A stretch of DNA of 64,000 nt from Microvirga terrestris. GTDB lineage: Bacteria > Pseudomonadota > Alphaproteobacteria > Rhizobiales > Beijerinckiaceae. Shown in pieces: positions 18,364-27,183 of the stretch (positions are counted from its first letter, which is position 1; the number at the start of each line of letters is the position of its first letter). A program made the position numbers and the translations under genes. The DNA is taken from NCBI RefSeq assembly GCF_015694425.1, contig NZ_JADQDN010000007.1, forward strand, positions 1 to 64,000, given 5' to 3'. The notes below the pieces were generated by a model. The model ran no database searches, was not told where the DNA came from, and saw only the letters and a list, made by a program, of their open reading frames with translations.

Positions 18364-18733
18364 GGACCTTGCCCGCGTGGCCGCAGACGTCTCACCGATT
18401 CTTCGCGGTGATGACGGAGAACCTGTCTTTCGAGAGCCTTGGGAGGCTCAAGCCTTCGCAATGACGCTGGTTCTATACGAGCAGGGCCTGTTTACCTGGA
18501 CGGAGTGGGCTACAGCGCTCTCAGCTGCGATCAAACAGGCCCAAGGCGTTGGGGACTGCGACGACGGCTTGACCTACTATCAGCACTGGCTTGCTGCAAT
18601 CGAGCAGTTGGTCGGGGACAAGGGTATTGCAACTGAGCAAGCGCTAGCAGCAAGACGGGATGCTTGGGATCGCGCGGCGCATGCGACGCCGCATGGGCAG
18701 CCGATCCTGCTCGAGAATGATCCACTTGGCTGA
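18332..18733 (+). CDS. Nitrile hydratase accessory protein (P14K / NthE-like cobalt chaperone)
   Basis: 133 residues from the ATG; a TTG six codons later is the other possible start. EPVFREPWEAQAFAMTLVLYEQGLFTWTEWATALSAAI matches the family that resembles the N-terminal part of the beta subunit and swaps onto the alpha subunit to insert cobalt and allow cysteine oxidation. Overlap with the nthB end fits the common nthA-nthB-p14k order. The C-terminus is Ala- and Arg-rich. Confidence 0.88.
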   Translation: MPGRATLSRYEDLARVAADVSPILRGDDGEPVFREPWEAQAFAMTLVLYEQGLFTWTEWATALSAAIKQAQGVGDCDDGLTYYQHWLAAIEQLVGDKGIATEQALAARRDAWDRAAHATPHGQPILLENDPLG

Positions 18734-18992
18734 TCCGTAAACCTTGAGGGCAGTGCGCGGTGACCGGTAGATAGACCTCATCCCGTCGACAGCAAAGGTC
18801 AAGCAGCGCCTTCATGCACGCCGAGCGGCTGCGTCGCGGACGGTCAATCACATTTGAGCCATCAACCCACTATCGAAAGTGTCTCTGGCCGGATTGGCCT
18901 CCTAGGGCATCGCGATGGTCCGAATGACAGCTTTGTGCATATCAGGGTCTCGACAATAAGAATGGTTCCCTTGCTCGCCCCAGCTGTATCGT

Positions 18993-19914
18993 TCAATGTT
19001 CCAGGATCGGCCTGATTTTCTGGAGGTTCCCGATGGTGTGCTCCAGGTGGAGGCGCAGAGCCTGCGAGGCCTCGTCGTTCCGCTCCTGTTCGAGCAGGTC
19101 GAGGATCTGGAGGTGCTCCTCGCATTGCTTATGATAGCGCTTGCGGTTGACCATCGAGCGATAAGAGAGCAGGCGACGGATGGGTTGATGCACCGAACCG
19201 CCTCTAGGAAGAAGGGATTACCGGATGCGCCGATGATCGCCTCGTGGAAGCGCGCGCCCCTTTCGTGTAGGGCAGCGGCACTGTCTGTTTCTGTGGCGCC
19301 GCCGAGGAGCCGAAGCTCTACCTCGCGGCAGCGAGCTGCCGTTTCGGGATCAAGACGATATGTCGGCTCCAGCAAAGCGGCGGGTTCGAGGGCGAGCCGC
19401 ACCCGGTAGGTCTGTTCCAAGCTCTCCGGTGTCGTCAGCATCGGCGAGAACGACCAGCCGTAACCCTGGCGGCGCTTGGCCCACCCCTTCTGGGCTTATC
19501 TGGCCTAGCACGGCGTTTAACTGGGCCTTGGAGATCCCGTAAGTCACCTTGAGGTATGCCTCGGAGGCCGAGTCCGGCACGCGGCCTTGGAGGTGATCTT
19601 CCGCAATCCTAAAGTAGACTTCGGATTCATCGGCTTTGGTGGATAGGCCAAGAATTTCGGGCGACACGTTCGTGGCGTTCGACACGAAGTAACCCCGGTT
19701 GCGCTCGTGAACGAGGACACCTTTGGCAGCGAGCAGCTGCAGCGCTTGGCCGACCGGAAAGCGGGAGACGCTGCACCCGCTCGACCAGTTCTTGCGCGGT
19801 CAGGTGCGTTCCTGTGACCAACCCGCCGCCTCGGATATGCTCTAGGATCTGCGCGGCGAGCCCCTCGGTCAACTCGCGTTTTCCGTTGACCATGCGCTCC
19901 CTGGATGAACTCAT
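18993..19914 (-). pseudogene. GntR family regulator broken by three frameshifts
   Basis: Pieces of one protein run through three frames in order: LTEGLAAQILEHIRGGGLV and AQELVERV; then FPVGQALQLLAAKGVLVHE with NRGYFV; then GYGWSFSPMLTTPESLEQ and RVRLALEPAALLEP up to FHEAIIGASGNPFFLEAVR; then HQPIRRLLSYRSMVNRKRY to the end. Shifts fall near 19770, 19490 (a GGGG run) and 19187. Together they give a winged helix and an FCD-type effector domain. Three independent shifts make sequencing error unlikely. It lies 260 bp past the nitrile hydratase operon. Confidence 0.8.
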
Positions 19915-20491
19915 GAACATAACCCCGCACTCGCCTCTCAAGACGGCTCGCTCTTCCTTTACTCGATTTGCAGCATTCACGGTATCTTCGGTCATGAGAG
20001 CCAGTGGAACTCAACCCGTGTCGGTCCTCAATAGTCCGGAAAAGGCTCAAAAGGGAGCCCGCACGGGCTCCTCGGTTATTGGTTGTCAGGGTACGAGCGG
20101 CAGGAATTCAATCAGTCGTGAGGGCTGCTAGGATGCTGCCTAGGCTAAGAGTTGCAGCGGCATTCTGGCGATGGTCTAGGCAAAGTTCCCAATAACTTCG
20201 GCGCTGAGTTCTATAGCGCTGACATTGGTACCATCCAGAACTTTGCCGTGTGGATGACATCGATCGCCTCAACTTTTTCCTCAATGTGCTGAGATTGGGT
20301 GCGTTCTAAGCCTACACCTTCGCGCGCGGTTATGTGGCTAAGAACATTCCGCAGTGGCGGTGGACCTCTTCCGGGGTTTGGCCGAGAATTCGGTTGATAT
20401 CGATTACGGTGAACCGCTTGTTGAGATTGAGCGCTGAAACGCCGTGGTATCTCGTATCAACTCTGAATGGAGCCGCCCGGAATCGCGCGAT
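19915..20491. other. Decayed stretch with one conserved-looking fragment
   Basis: No intact gene. On the minus strand, 20330-20461 reads without stop as DTRYHGVSALNLNKRFTVI followed by DINRILGQTPEEVHRHCGMF and a stop; it has the look of the end of a real protein, but I cannot name the family. The rest carries stops in all frames. Confidence 0.45.
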
Positions 20492-21451
20492 TCACACGGA
20501 TTTGACCTCTGCTCGGCTTTCCGCTGGGAGCGGCAGAGCCGTGCGGCATCGCTCCAGCAGTTCCGGAAGATGGGGGGAGCCAAGCCGTCCGCCGAACTCC
20601 TCACACTTCATCGCCGCCGCGACGTTGGCCATCTGAACCGTCCGTGCCAAGCCCCATCCGCTGACGAGGCCGTAGGCATATGTGCCGTGCCAGACATCGC
20701 CAGCATTCAAGGTGTCCACGGCCCGAACAGGGAGCGACGGGAACTCGTCGATGGAATCTGCCGATGCGCCTCGCTGCCATATCAATGCACCTGCAGCGCC
20801 AAGCGTCACTCCGACGACATCGGCTTTGAGGTCCTCTGCAACCTCCTTCAGGGCCTCCCGCGGTGAATTGCTGGCCGCGAGAGAGAATAGGGCAGGTTCG
20901 GAGAACAGCACGTGATCTGCCAGAGCGATTATCTCGCGGAGGGCTTCCGGAGGTGCCACATCGGCGTCGACGATGGTCGGCACACCGTGACGACGGGCTT
21001 CGGCAAGCAATACCCTTGCTCCTTCCAGCCACCTCATGTCGACGAGAACGGCAGCGGCATTGGCGACTTCATGAAGCGGAAGCCAACTTGGATCGGGATC
21101 GAGCGACGGATCGGTGTATGGCACCACCAGTCTTTCCCCCAGGCTGTCGACGAGAATGGTCGAGAACGCCGTCCGAGCACCCTGGATCCGGCGGATACGA
21201 TCAATGCGGACAGTTTCCCGTGACAGATCGTGCAAGAAACTGTCGCCCGTTGGGTCATCCCCGACGCGCGCCCAGAGTTCGACGTTGGCGCCAAGGCGGG
21301 CGATGGTGACTGCGGCGGCCGTCGCCATGCCGGAGGCCGCCTGGACGGCCTTTTGGGGCAGCACCTTGGTCCCATGGCTCGGGATCCGGTCGATCTTGAA
21401 GATGGTGTCCCAGAAGGCGCATCCAAGGCAGATCACAGGCTTGTGGGTCAT
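20492..21451 (-). CDS. PfkB-family sugar kinase, YihV-like
   Basis: 319 residues. It should phosphorylate a sugar or keto-sugar acid with ATP. LGCAFWDTIFKIDRIP and ASGMATAAAVTIARLGA form the N-terminal substrate lobe, and DMRWLEGARVLLAEARRHG with FSEPALFSLA recalls sulfofructose kinase YihV. The C-terminal signature reads DTLNAGDVWHG instead of DTTGAGD: the catalytic Asp and the AGD remain, but the first Gly is Asn. It follows a GntR gene by 3 bp and a DapA-type lyase gene, so a kinase-aldolase pathway for an imported sugar is likely; the substrate is not known. Confidence 0.82.
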   Translation of the reverse strand: MTHKPVICLGCAFWDTIFKIDRIPSHGTKVLPQKAVQAASGMATAAAVTIARLGANVELWARVGDDPTGDSFLHDLSRETVRIDRIRRIQGARTAFSTILVDSLGERLVVPYTDPSLDPDPSWLPLHEVANAAAVLVDMRWLEGARVLLAEARRHGVPTIVDADVAPPEALREIIALADHVLFSEPALFSLAASNSPREALKEVAEDLKADVVGVTLGAAGALIWQRGASADSIDEFPSLPVRAVDTLNAGDVWHGTYAYGLVSGWGLARTVQMANVAAAMKCEEFGGRLGSPHLPELLERCRTALPLPAESRAEVKSV

Positions 21452-21454
21452 TGT

Positions 21455-22129
21455 TTATTCGAGTCTGAGCGCCCGCGCCCGAGCGCTCATGATATGGGCA
21501 ACGGATGCCTCAACTGCGGCCGAACTGTCACGGCGCTTCATCGCCGCGATGATGGCGAGATGCTCCCGCATCACCGGAATGACAAGATCTTCGTCGAGGC
21601 TCGTCTCGCTCTGACGAATGAGGCGTACCTTGATCCAGTTCACGCGATACGCCTTCGAGATGATGTCGTTGTTGAGGTCGTCGATAATCGTTTCGTGAAA
21701 TTCCCGATCGACCCGCTGAGCATCGGCCACGAGTTTACCCGTCAGGCCCGCTTGAGCCGATGAGATGATTGATTGATGCGCAGCCTCGATCCGCCCGATT
21801 GCGTCATCGCTGGCGGTCTGCGTGAAGGAGGAGATCGCTTCCCGCTCGAGGATCAGCCGAAACTGAAACGCATTGCGAATCAAGGTGATATCGAGAGGCA
21901 GGATCTGCAAGCCGCGTTGCGGAACGGTGACAATCAGGCCCTCCGCTTCCAGTCGAGGGATCAGTTCGCGAATGGCGCCGAGAGGTTGTCCCGTGAGGGC
22001 CACCAGTTCCCGCTGGGTCAAGAATTGGCCGGGCTTGATCTCGCTTCGCAGCAATTGTTCGGTGAAAACGTCATAGGCCCGCTCGCGCAGCTTGATTTCA
22101 GAGCGGGGCGCCGGGCGGACCACGCTCAT
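21455..22129 (-). CDS. GntR family regulator, FCD domain
   Basis: 224 residues. The winged helix (about 15-80) reads LRSEIKPGQFLTQRELVALTGQPLGAIRELIPRLEAEGLI in outline; the FCD domain (about 90-215) contains RVDREFHETIIDDLNND and REHLAIIAAMKRRD with metal-binding histidines. It overlaps the end of the DapA-type gene by 4 bp and is followed by the kinase 3 bp on. It probably represses this operon and the divergent transporter. Confidence 0.88.
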   Translation of the reverse strand: MSVVRPAPRSEIKLRERAYDVFTEQLLRSEIKPGQFLTQRELVALTGQPLGAIRELIPRLEAEGLIVTVPQRGLQILPLDITLIRNAFQFRLILEREAISSFTQTASDDAIGRIEAAHQSIISSAQAGLTGKLVADAQRVDREFHETIIDDLNNDIISKAYRVNWIKVRLIRQSETSLDEDLVIPVMREHLAIIAAMKRRDSSAAVEASVAHIMSARARALRLE

Positions 22130-23013
22130 GCTACAGCCTTGGCCGCTCTACCGAATGGCTCAAGCAACGCAATGGCGCGTGCCGTGCTCTGCCTGTCCAA
22201 GGTCGGCAGCGGGGGTCTTGCAACAGCCCAAGTCGGGTCTTGACGCACATGAGCCACGAGTGCCTTCACCATGGGAACGACAGGATGGCTAACGATTTCC
22301 TGAACCAGTTCGACTATGCGGGGGTCGTCTCGGCCGTTCTCCGCCAAGGCAATTATGGCTTCGGGAAGAACGTTGGCCACTCCGCAGATGGACCCCGCGG
22401 CGCCCGCAGCACAGGCGCGACCGAGATATCTTTCGTCGCCGACAAGAATGTCGATGTTGGGAAAGGCGTTGATCAGCGCAAAGGTCGACTCGGGATTCCC
22501 TTCGCTGTCTTTGACTCCTCTTATAGCGTTTGGGTAACGCTCCATCAGGCGTGATACGACCGTGTGGGACAGCGACACCCCGGTCATGCCAGGAATGTGA
22601 TAGAGGATGATGTCTCGCAGGTTGTTGCCGACGGCCTCGAATACGGCCGAGTACCAATCGAATATGGCGTCGTCGAGAGCAGGACGGAAATAGAAGGGCG
22701 GTGCCAACAGGACCGCATGGGCACCACGGCGCAGGGCTTGGCTCGTGCTGGAGGCTGCCTCCTCCAGTGAGCAGGCAATGACACCCTCCACCATTTTCTC
22801 CGCCGGGATGCCGTGAGCCACCATTTCGTTTGCCACACGCTCGCGCTCGGTGACGCCGACCGAAGGCCCTTCGCCGGTCGTCCCGAAAAGGGTCACTGTA
22901 CGGCAACCGCGGTCGAGACAGTCTTTCGCATGGGCCGCCAAGCGATGAGTATCGACCTCCCCGTCCAGAAAAGGCGTGATGAGAGCAGGACTGATACCGA
23001 AGCTGAGCGACAC
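22126..23013 (-). CDS. DapA-family aldolase/lyase
   Basis: 295 residues from a GTG preceded by TTGGAGGCTCCC; an upstream in-frame ATG lacks such a site and would add 20 residues without family likeness. SPALITPFLDGEVD, LFGTTGEGPSVGVTERERV, APPFYFRP, ILYHIPGMTGVSLS (catalytic Tyr) and IRGVKDSEGN (Schiff-base Lys) mark the (beta/alpha)8 class I aldolase fold. Likely cleaves or dehydrates a 2-keto-3-deoxy sugar acid, with pyruvate as product or substrate; lysine synthesis is less likely given the kinase, GntR and ABC context. Confidence 0.87.
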   Translation of the reverse strand: MSLSFGISPALITPFLDGEVDTHRLAAHAKDCLDRGCRTVTLFGTTGEGPSVGVTERERVANEMVAHGIPAEKMVEGVIACSLEEAASSTSQALRRGAHAVLLAPPFYFRPALDDAIFDWYSAVFEAVGNNLRDIILYHIPGMTGVSLSHTVVSRLMERYPNAIRGVKDSEGNPESTFALINAFPNIDILVGDERYLGRACAAGAAGSICGVANVLPEAIIALAENGRDDPRIVELVQEIVSHPVVPMVKALVAHVRQDPTWAVARPPLPTLDRQSTARAIALLEPFGRAAKAVA

Positions 23014-23067
23014 GGGAGCCTCCAAGAACAGTTCCGACACAATGTCGAACGACTGCTGTGTTGACAC

Positions 23068-23077
23068 TAACATGTTA
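23068..23077. promoter_or_regulatory. Possible GntR operator in the divergent promoter region
   Basis: TAACATGTTA is a perfect 10-bp palindrome, in the 138-bp gap between the divergent DapA-type and binding-protein genes. Short palindromes of this type are used by GntR regulators. Single copy, so this is a suggestion only. Confidence 0.3.
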
Positions 23078-23151
23078 CATGGTGCTTAATCGCTTGCAAG
23101 CACGGAAAAGAGTCCAAAAGGATCGTTAGGCTGTAACAAGGAGGAAATGCC

Positions 23152-24486
23152 ATGGCTGCTACAGGCGGATCGATTACGCGTCGCACACTTCTTGCAGGCA
23201 CTGCGGCGGCGGCTGCATACGGTCTCGGCGGCGTGACGCCTGCCTTTGCAGACGTGAACTGGAAGAAGTACGCCGGTACGAAGATCGGCGTGAACCTCAT
23301 CAAGAGCCCACGTGGTGAAGTTCTGCAGAAGTACGAGAAGGAATTCACCGACCTGACGGGCATTCAGGTTTCATCCGAACAGACGCCTGAGCAGCAGCAG
23401 CGGCAGAAAGCCGTGATCGAATTGAATTCGGGAAGCCCGAGCTTCGATGTAGTGCATATCAGCTATCACGTGCAGAAGCGCCAGTTCGAGAAGGCCAACT
23501 GGCTCGCGGACCTGAATGCGTTCATGAAGAATCCCGAGTTGACGGAAGCCAGCCTGACCGAGAGCGATTTCTCTCAGGCCGGTCTGCTTTACGCGAAGAA
23601 CCCGCAGGGCCAGATGCTGTCGCTGCCATTCTCGGTCGATTACTGGCTGGTCTACTGGAACAAGGAACTCTTTGCGAAGAAGGGACTGGCCTATCCTCAG
23701 ACCTTCGACGAGATGGTGAAGGTAGCGGAGGCGCTGACGGATCCGAAGGAGGGGACCTACGGTTTCGTTGCACGCGGCTTGAAGAACGCCAATGTTCCCG
23801 TCTGGACGAGCTTCCTCCTCGGCCAGGGCATCGATCCCGTTGATGCCAATGGTAATCTGATGACCGACTCACCAGAGGCGATCGAGGCTGCGCGCCTCTA
23901 TCAGCGCCTCCTCACCAAGTCTGCTCCGCAGGGTGTTGCCGGGTTCAACTGGTCCGAATGCCAATCGGCTTTCCTGCAGGGTAAGATCGGCATGTGGCTC
24001 GATGGTGTCGGCTTTGCGCCCCCGCTGGAGGATCCGGAGAAGTCGCGGGTTGTCGGCAAGGTTGGCTATGGCGTCATGCCGCGCGGACCGAAGGCTCAGG
24101 CCTCGGCAACGTTCGGCGACGGCATCGGGGTTACCGCTGCCAGCAAGAACAAAGAGGCGGCTTATCTCTACTGCCAATGGGCGGTCTCGAAGCTGATGGG
24201 CGCCCGCCTGCTGCAGGCGGGTGGCGGCGTGCCGTTCCGGCAGTCGATTCTTAACGATCCCGAGGCCCGCAAGGGTGTGAAGATGCCGCCGGCCTGGATC
24301 GACGCGGTGGTGGAATCGGGCAAGATCAGCAAGCTCGGTCTTCCCGTCATTCAACCAGTGACGGAGTTCCGCGACATTATCGGCATCGGCCTGACAAACC
24401 TTCTGGGAGGAGGGGACCCGGCTGTCGAAATGAAAAAGGCGACCGAGCAATTCAAGCCCGTCCTTGAGCGCAGCGAGAAGGCTTGA
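23152..24486 (+). CDS. ABC transporter sugar-binding protein, family 1 (CUT1)
   Basis: 444 residues. N-terminus GSITRRTLLAGTAAAAAYGLGG is a twin-arginine type signal (TRR before a hydrophobic stretch), cut near residue 31. The body has KYEKEFTDLTGIQVSSEQTP, VHISYHVQKRQFEKANWLADL, LPFSVDYWLVYWNKELFAKKG and GKIGMWLDGVGFAPPLEDPEKS, the SBP_bac_1 pattern for oligosaccharides, polyols and sugar derivatives. CAAGGAGGAAATGCC precedes the ATG. It starts a rightward operon with two permeases. Confidence 0.9.
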   Translation: MAATGGSITRRTLLAGTAAAAAYGLGGVTPAFADVNWKKYAGTKIGVNLIKSPRGEVLQKYEKEFTDLTGIQVSSEQTPEQQQRQKAVIELNSGSPSFDVVHISYHVQKRQFEKANWLADLNAFMKNPELTEASLTESDFSQAGLLYAKNPQGQMLSLPFSVDYWLVYWNKELFAKKGLAYPQTFDEMVKVAEALTDPKEGTYGFVARGLKNANVPVWTSFLLGQGIDPVDANGNLMTDSPEAIEAARLYQRLLTKSAPQGVAGFNWSECQSAFLQGKIGMWLDGVGFAPPLEDPEKSRVVGKVGYGVMPRGPKAQASATFGDGIGVTAASKNKEAAYLYCQWAVSKLMGARLLQAGGGVPFRQSILNDPEARKGVKMPPAWIDAVVESGKISKLGLPVIQPVTEFRDIIGIGLTNLLGGGDPAVEMKKATEQFKPVLERSEKA

Positions 24487-24498
24487 TGCAATCCGGCC

Positions 24499-25461
24499 AT
24501 GAGAAGGTTAGCATGGTGGAGAACGTTCATGGCCACCATGGCTGAGCGCCAGACCGCTCCGTTGACGGTAACAGTCTCCGTTACGGACGCGCGTCCGAAA
24601 AGTGCCTACTGGCCTTTCGTGGTTCCTGCCGTGGCCGTGGTGGGATCAGTGATCGTGTTCCCGTGGGTCTTCACGGTCTGGATGAGCATGCATGAATGGA
24701 CGGTCGGTGGAGCTCGGCGCTTCACCGGCTTGTCCAATTACATGCGTCTTGGATCGGACGAGCGCTTTCTGACCTCAGTGGGTCATACCCTCGTCTACAC
24801 GCTTCTCGCCGTGGTGCTGCCGTTGATCTTCGGCACTCTGGCAGCCCTCATCTTCAACTCCCGTCTGCCGTTCCGGGGCATTCTGCGTGGCGTGTTCGTC
24901 ATGCCGATGATGGCTACGCCCGTTGCGGTCGCCCTGGTGTGGACGATGATGTTCCATCCGCAATTGGGCGTGTTAAACTACCTCTTGTCCTTGGTCGGCA
25001 TCGGCCCGCAGGCTTGGGTCTTTAGTCCCTCGACGGTGATCCCGTCGCTGGTCCTGGTTGAGACCTGGCAGTGGACACCTCTTGTCATGTTGATCGTCCT
25101 GGGCGGGCTAGCCGCTATTCCAACGGAGCCTTACGAAAGCGCGGCCATCGACGGAGCAACTGTTTTTCAACGCTTCCGCTACATCACGTTGCCGATGATC
25201 GCGCCGTTTCTGATGGTTGCCGTGATCATCAGGACTATCGATGCCCTGAAAAGCTTTGACATCATTTATGCCATCACCCAGGGCGGGCCTGGCACGGCAT
25301 CGGAGACGATCAATCTCTATCTCTACAGCGTCGCTTTCGCTTATTACGATGTCGGGTACGGATCGGCCATAGCGGTCGTGTTCTTCGCCATCGTCATCGC
25401 CCTGTCCCTCCTCATGCTCCATCTTCGTCAGCGTACGAAGTGGATCGACGTTCAGGGGTGA
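24499..25461 (+). CDS. CUT1 sugar ABC transporter permease (MalF/UgpA type)
   Basis: Up to 320 residues; ATG codons 30 bases further on (MATMAERQ) are alternative starts. Six membrane segments. The EAA loop EPYESAAIDGATVFQRFRYITLPMIAP near residue 215 (quoted in part: YESAAIDGATVFQRF) docks the ATPase. IIYAITQGGPGTASETINLY is typical near the C-terminus. It follows the binding-protein gene by 12 bp and precedes the second permease by 2 bp. Confidence 0.9.
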   Translation: MRRLAWWRTFMATMAERQTAPLTVTVSVTDARPKSAYWPFVVPAVAVVGSVIVFPWVFTVWMSMHEWTVGGARRFTGLSNYMRLGSDERFLTSVGHTLVYTLLAVVLPLIFGTLAALIFNSRLPFRGILRGVFVMPMMATPVAVALVWTMMFHPQLGVLNYLLSLVGIGPQAWVFSPSTVIPSLVLVETWQWTPLVMLIVLGGLAAIPTEPYESAAIDGATVFQRFRYITLPMIAPFLMVAVIIRTIDALKSFDIIYAITQGGPGTASETINLYLYSVAFAYYDVGYGSAIAVVFFAIVIALSLLMLHLRQRTKWIDVQG

Positions 25462-25463
25462 GC

Positions 25464-26288
25464 ATGAACCTCCGGAAAGCCACCAATTCGCTCGGCCTGC
25501 TGTTCGTCGGCCTCGTGCTGGTTTCTCCAGCCATCCTTTTCTTTCTCTGGATGGCTTCGCTCTCGCTGAAATTCGAGGTCGATAACGCCGCTTACCCGCC
25601 TATCCTGATCCCGGAGAGGTTCGCCTGGAAGAATTATACGGGTGTGTTCGAGTCAAACCGTTTCGGCCTCTTCTTTCTCAACAGCCTGATCGTCACGGGT
25701 GCCGCAACAGGCCTCGCCCTCCTGATCGGTGTGCCTGCGGGCTATGGCATCGCCCGTATGAAGGCGACCAAAGCTGCCGTGGTCGTGCTCATTGCCCGCA
25801 TGACTCCGGGGCTGTCATACCTGATCCCGCTTTTCCTGCTCTTCCAATGGCTGGGACTTATGGGCACCTTGGTGCCGCAGATCATCGCGCATCTCGTGAT
25901 CACGGTCCCGATCGTCATCTGGATCATGATCGGTTACTTCGAGACAACCCCACTCGAACTGGAGGAGGCTGCCGTCATTGACGGTGCCAATCGATGGCAT
26001 GTCTTTCGCCATATCGCCCTGCCCATTGCCAAGCCTGGTGTCACCGTTGCTTTCATCCTCGCGGTGATCTTTTCCTGGAACAACTTTGTCTTCGGTATCG
26101 TGCTGGCAGGACGGGAAACCCGAACCTTGCCCGTCGCTGTCTATAACATGCTGTCCTTCGAGCAGCTGAGTTGGGGTCCCTTGGCGGCGTCAGCACTGAT
26201 CGTGACCCTGCCTGTCCTCGTGCTGACGATTGTTGCGCAGAGACAGATCGTAGCCGGGCTAACGGCCGGAGCGGTCAAGGGAGGTTAG
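25464..26288 (+). CDS. CUT1 sugar ABC transporter permease (MalG/UgpE type)
   Basis: 274 residues from the ATG two bases past the upstream stop. Six membrane segments, with the EAA loop LELEEAAVIDGANRWHVF near residue 165 and VIFSWNNFVFGIVLAG near 200. It ends the operon: no ABC ATPase gene follows, and the next gene is convergent (fixK). The importer must borrow an ATPase encoded elsewhere, as many CUT1 systems do with MsmK/UgpC-like proteins. Confidence 0.9.
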   Translation: MNLRKATNSLGLLFVGLVLVSPAILFFLWMASLSLKFEVDNAAYPPILIPERFAWKNYTGVFESNRFGLFFLNSLIVTGAATGLALLIGVPAGYGIARMKATKAAVVVLIARMTPGLSYLIPLFLLFQWLGLMGTLVPQIIAHLVITVPIVIWIMIGYFETTPLELEEAAVIDGANRWHVFRHIALPIAKPGVTVAFILAVIFSWNNFVFGIVLAGRETRTLPVAVYNMLSFEQLSWGPLAASALIVTLPVLVLTIVAQRQIVAGLTAGAVKGG

Positions 26289-26432
26289 AATGAATTCAGC
26301 GGAAGGATGAAGATCGGAAGCGGCCAACTACTGGCACGTTCCGCGAGCAGACTGATTTTCTGGGATGTTCTGGCAAACGGACTTTTCGATTGTGCTCTCC
26401 GAGTTTGCAACCCCTTAAGAAGGATCGTCGGT

Positions 26433-27119
26433 TCACATGTCGAGGCGTTCCAGAGCTGGCTTGTTGCGAAGCACAATGCAGCGTCGATGTGCAGGCAATT
26501 CGATAGTGCCTTGGCGCTCGAGCTGCGTCAGCGAGCGTGAAACCGTCTCGATCGTCAGACCGAGGTGATCGGCGATGTCGGTTCTGGACATCGGAAGGTC
26601 GATCTGATCGGTGTTCGCGGTGCGCCCGGACAGATCCAGAAGAAAGCTGGCTATTTTTTCGACAGCATTCTTGCGGCCGAGCAGAAGCATATGATTCTGG
26701 GCCCGCACGAGGGACAGCAGTACCGCGGGTATCATCTCGTTGGGGATGTCGCCAGCGTCTTTGGTCTCAGCGTTGAGATTGGACCGGCGGTAGGAAATGA
26801 CGGTTGCGTCCCCAACAGCCTCGGCGCTGAAGCGATGCTCCTCGCCCGGCTCAATGCCAAAGATGTCACCCGGAAGATGGAACGCGTCGATCTGCCGGCG
26901 CCCGTCACTCAATAGCTTGAACGTCCGGACTGCGCCGGATTGCACCTTATAGAAAAAGGCTGCCCGATCGCCTTCGACGAAAACTTCCTCATCCTTGGCC
27001 AGGCGTCGGAAAGAGCCGAGTGCAGAAGCCTCGGGAGCACTGCGCGCCAGCGGAGTGCCGCGCAGGAGCGCAGCGCTTGGGGCTGCGTGGGAATTCAGAG
27101 CGGCATTTGCGGTTTGCAT
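26433..27119 (-). CDS. fixK: Crp/Fnr family transcription activator FixK
   Basis: 228 residues. The cyclic-nucleotide-like sensor fold (about 35-150) includes VFVEGDRAAFFYKVQSGAVRT and IDAFHLPGDIFGIEPG; the C-terminal helix-turn-helix reads LPMSRTDIADHLGLTIETVSRSL with the E..SR contact pattern for TTGAT half-sites. The N-terminal cysteines that hold Fe-S in Fnr are missing, as expected for FixK, which is controlled through FixLJ-driven transcription. It should activate the anaerobox promoters of fixN, fixG and hemN. A candidate FixJ site lies 75 bp upstream. Confidence 0.92.
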   Translation of the reverse strand: MQTANAALNSHAAPSAALLRGTPLARSAPEASALGSFRRLAKDEEVFVEGDRAAFFYKVQSGAVRTFKLLSDGRRQIDAFHLPGDIFGIEPGEEHRFSAEAVGDATVISYRRSNLNAETKDAGDIPNEMIPAVLLSLVRAQNHMLLLGRKNAVEKIASFLLDLSGRTANTDQIDLPMSRTDIADHLGLTIETVSRSLTQLERQGTIELPAHRRCIVLRNKPALERLDM

Positions 27120-27183
27120 AGAACTCTCGCCGTGTTCGGTGTCTAACGTGAGTTCATGGTTACTCTGGCAAGCGGGACCGTTA

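Noticed and set aside
20492..21451. Calling the PfkB gene a sulfofructose kinase with a sulfoquinovose pathway
   Set aside because: Resemblance to YihV is clear, but no YihQ, YihS, YihT or sulfolactaldehyde enzymes are nearby, so the substrate was left open.
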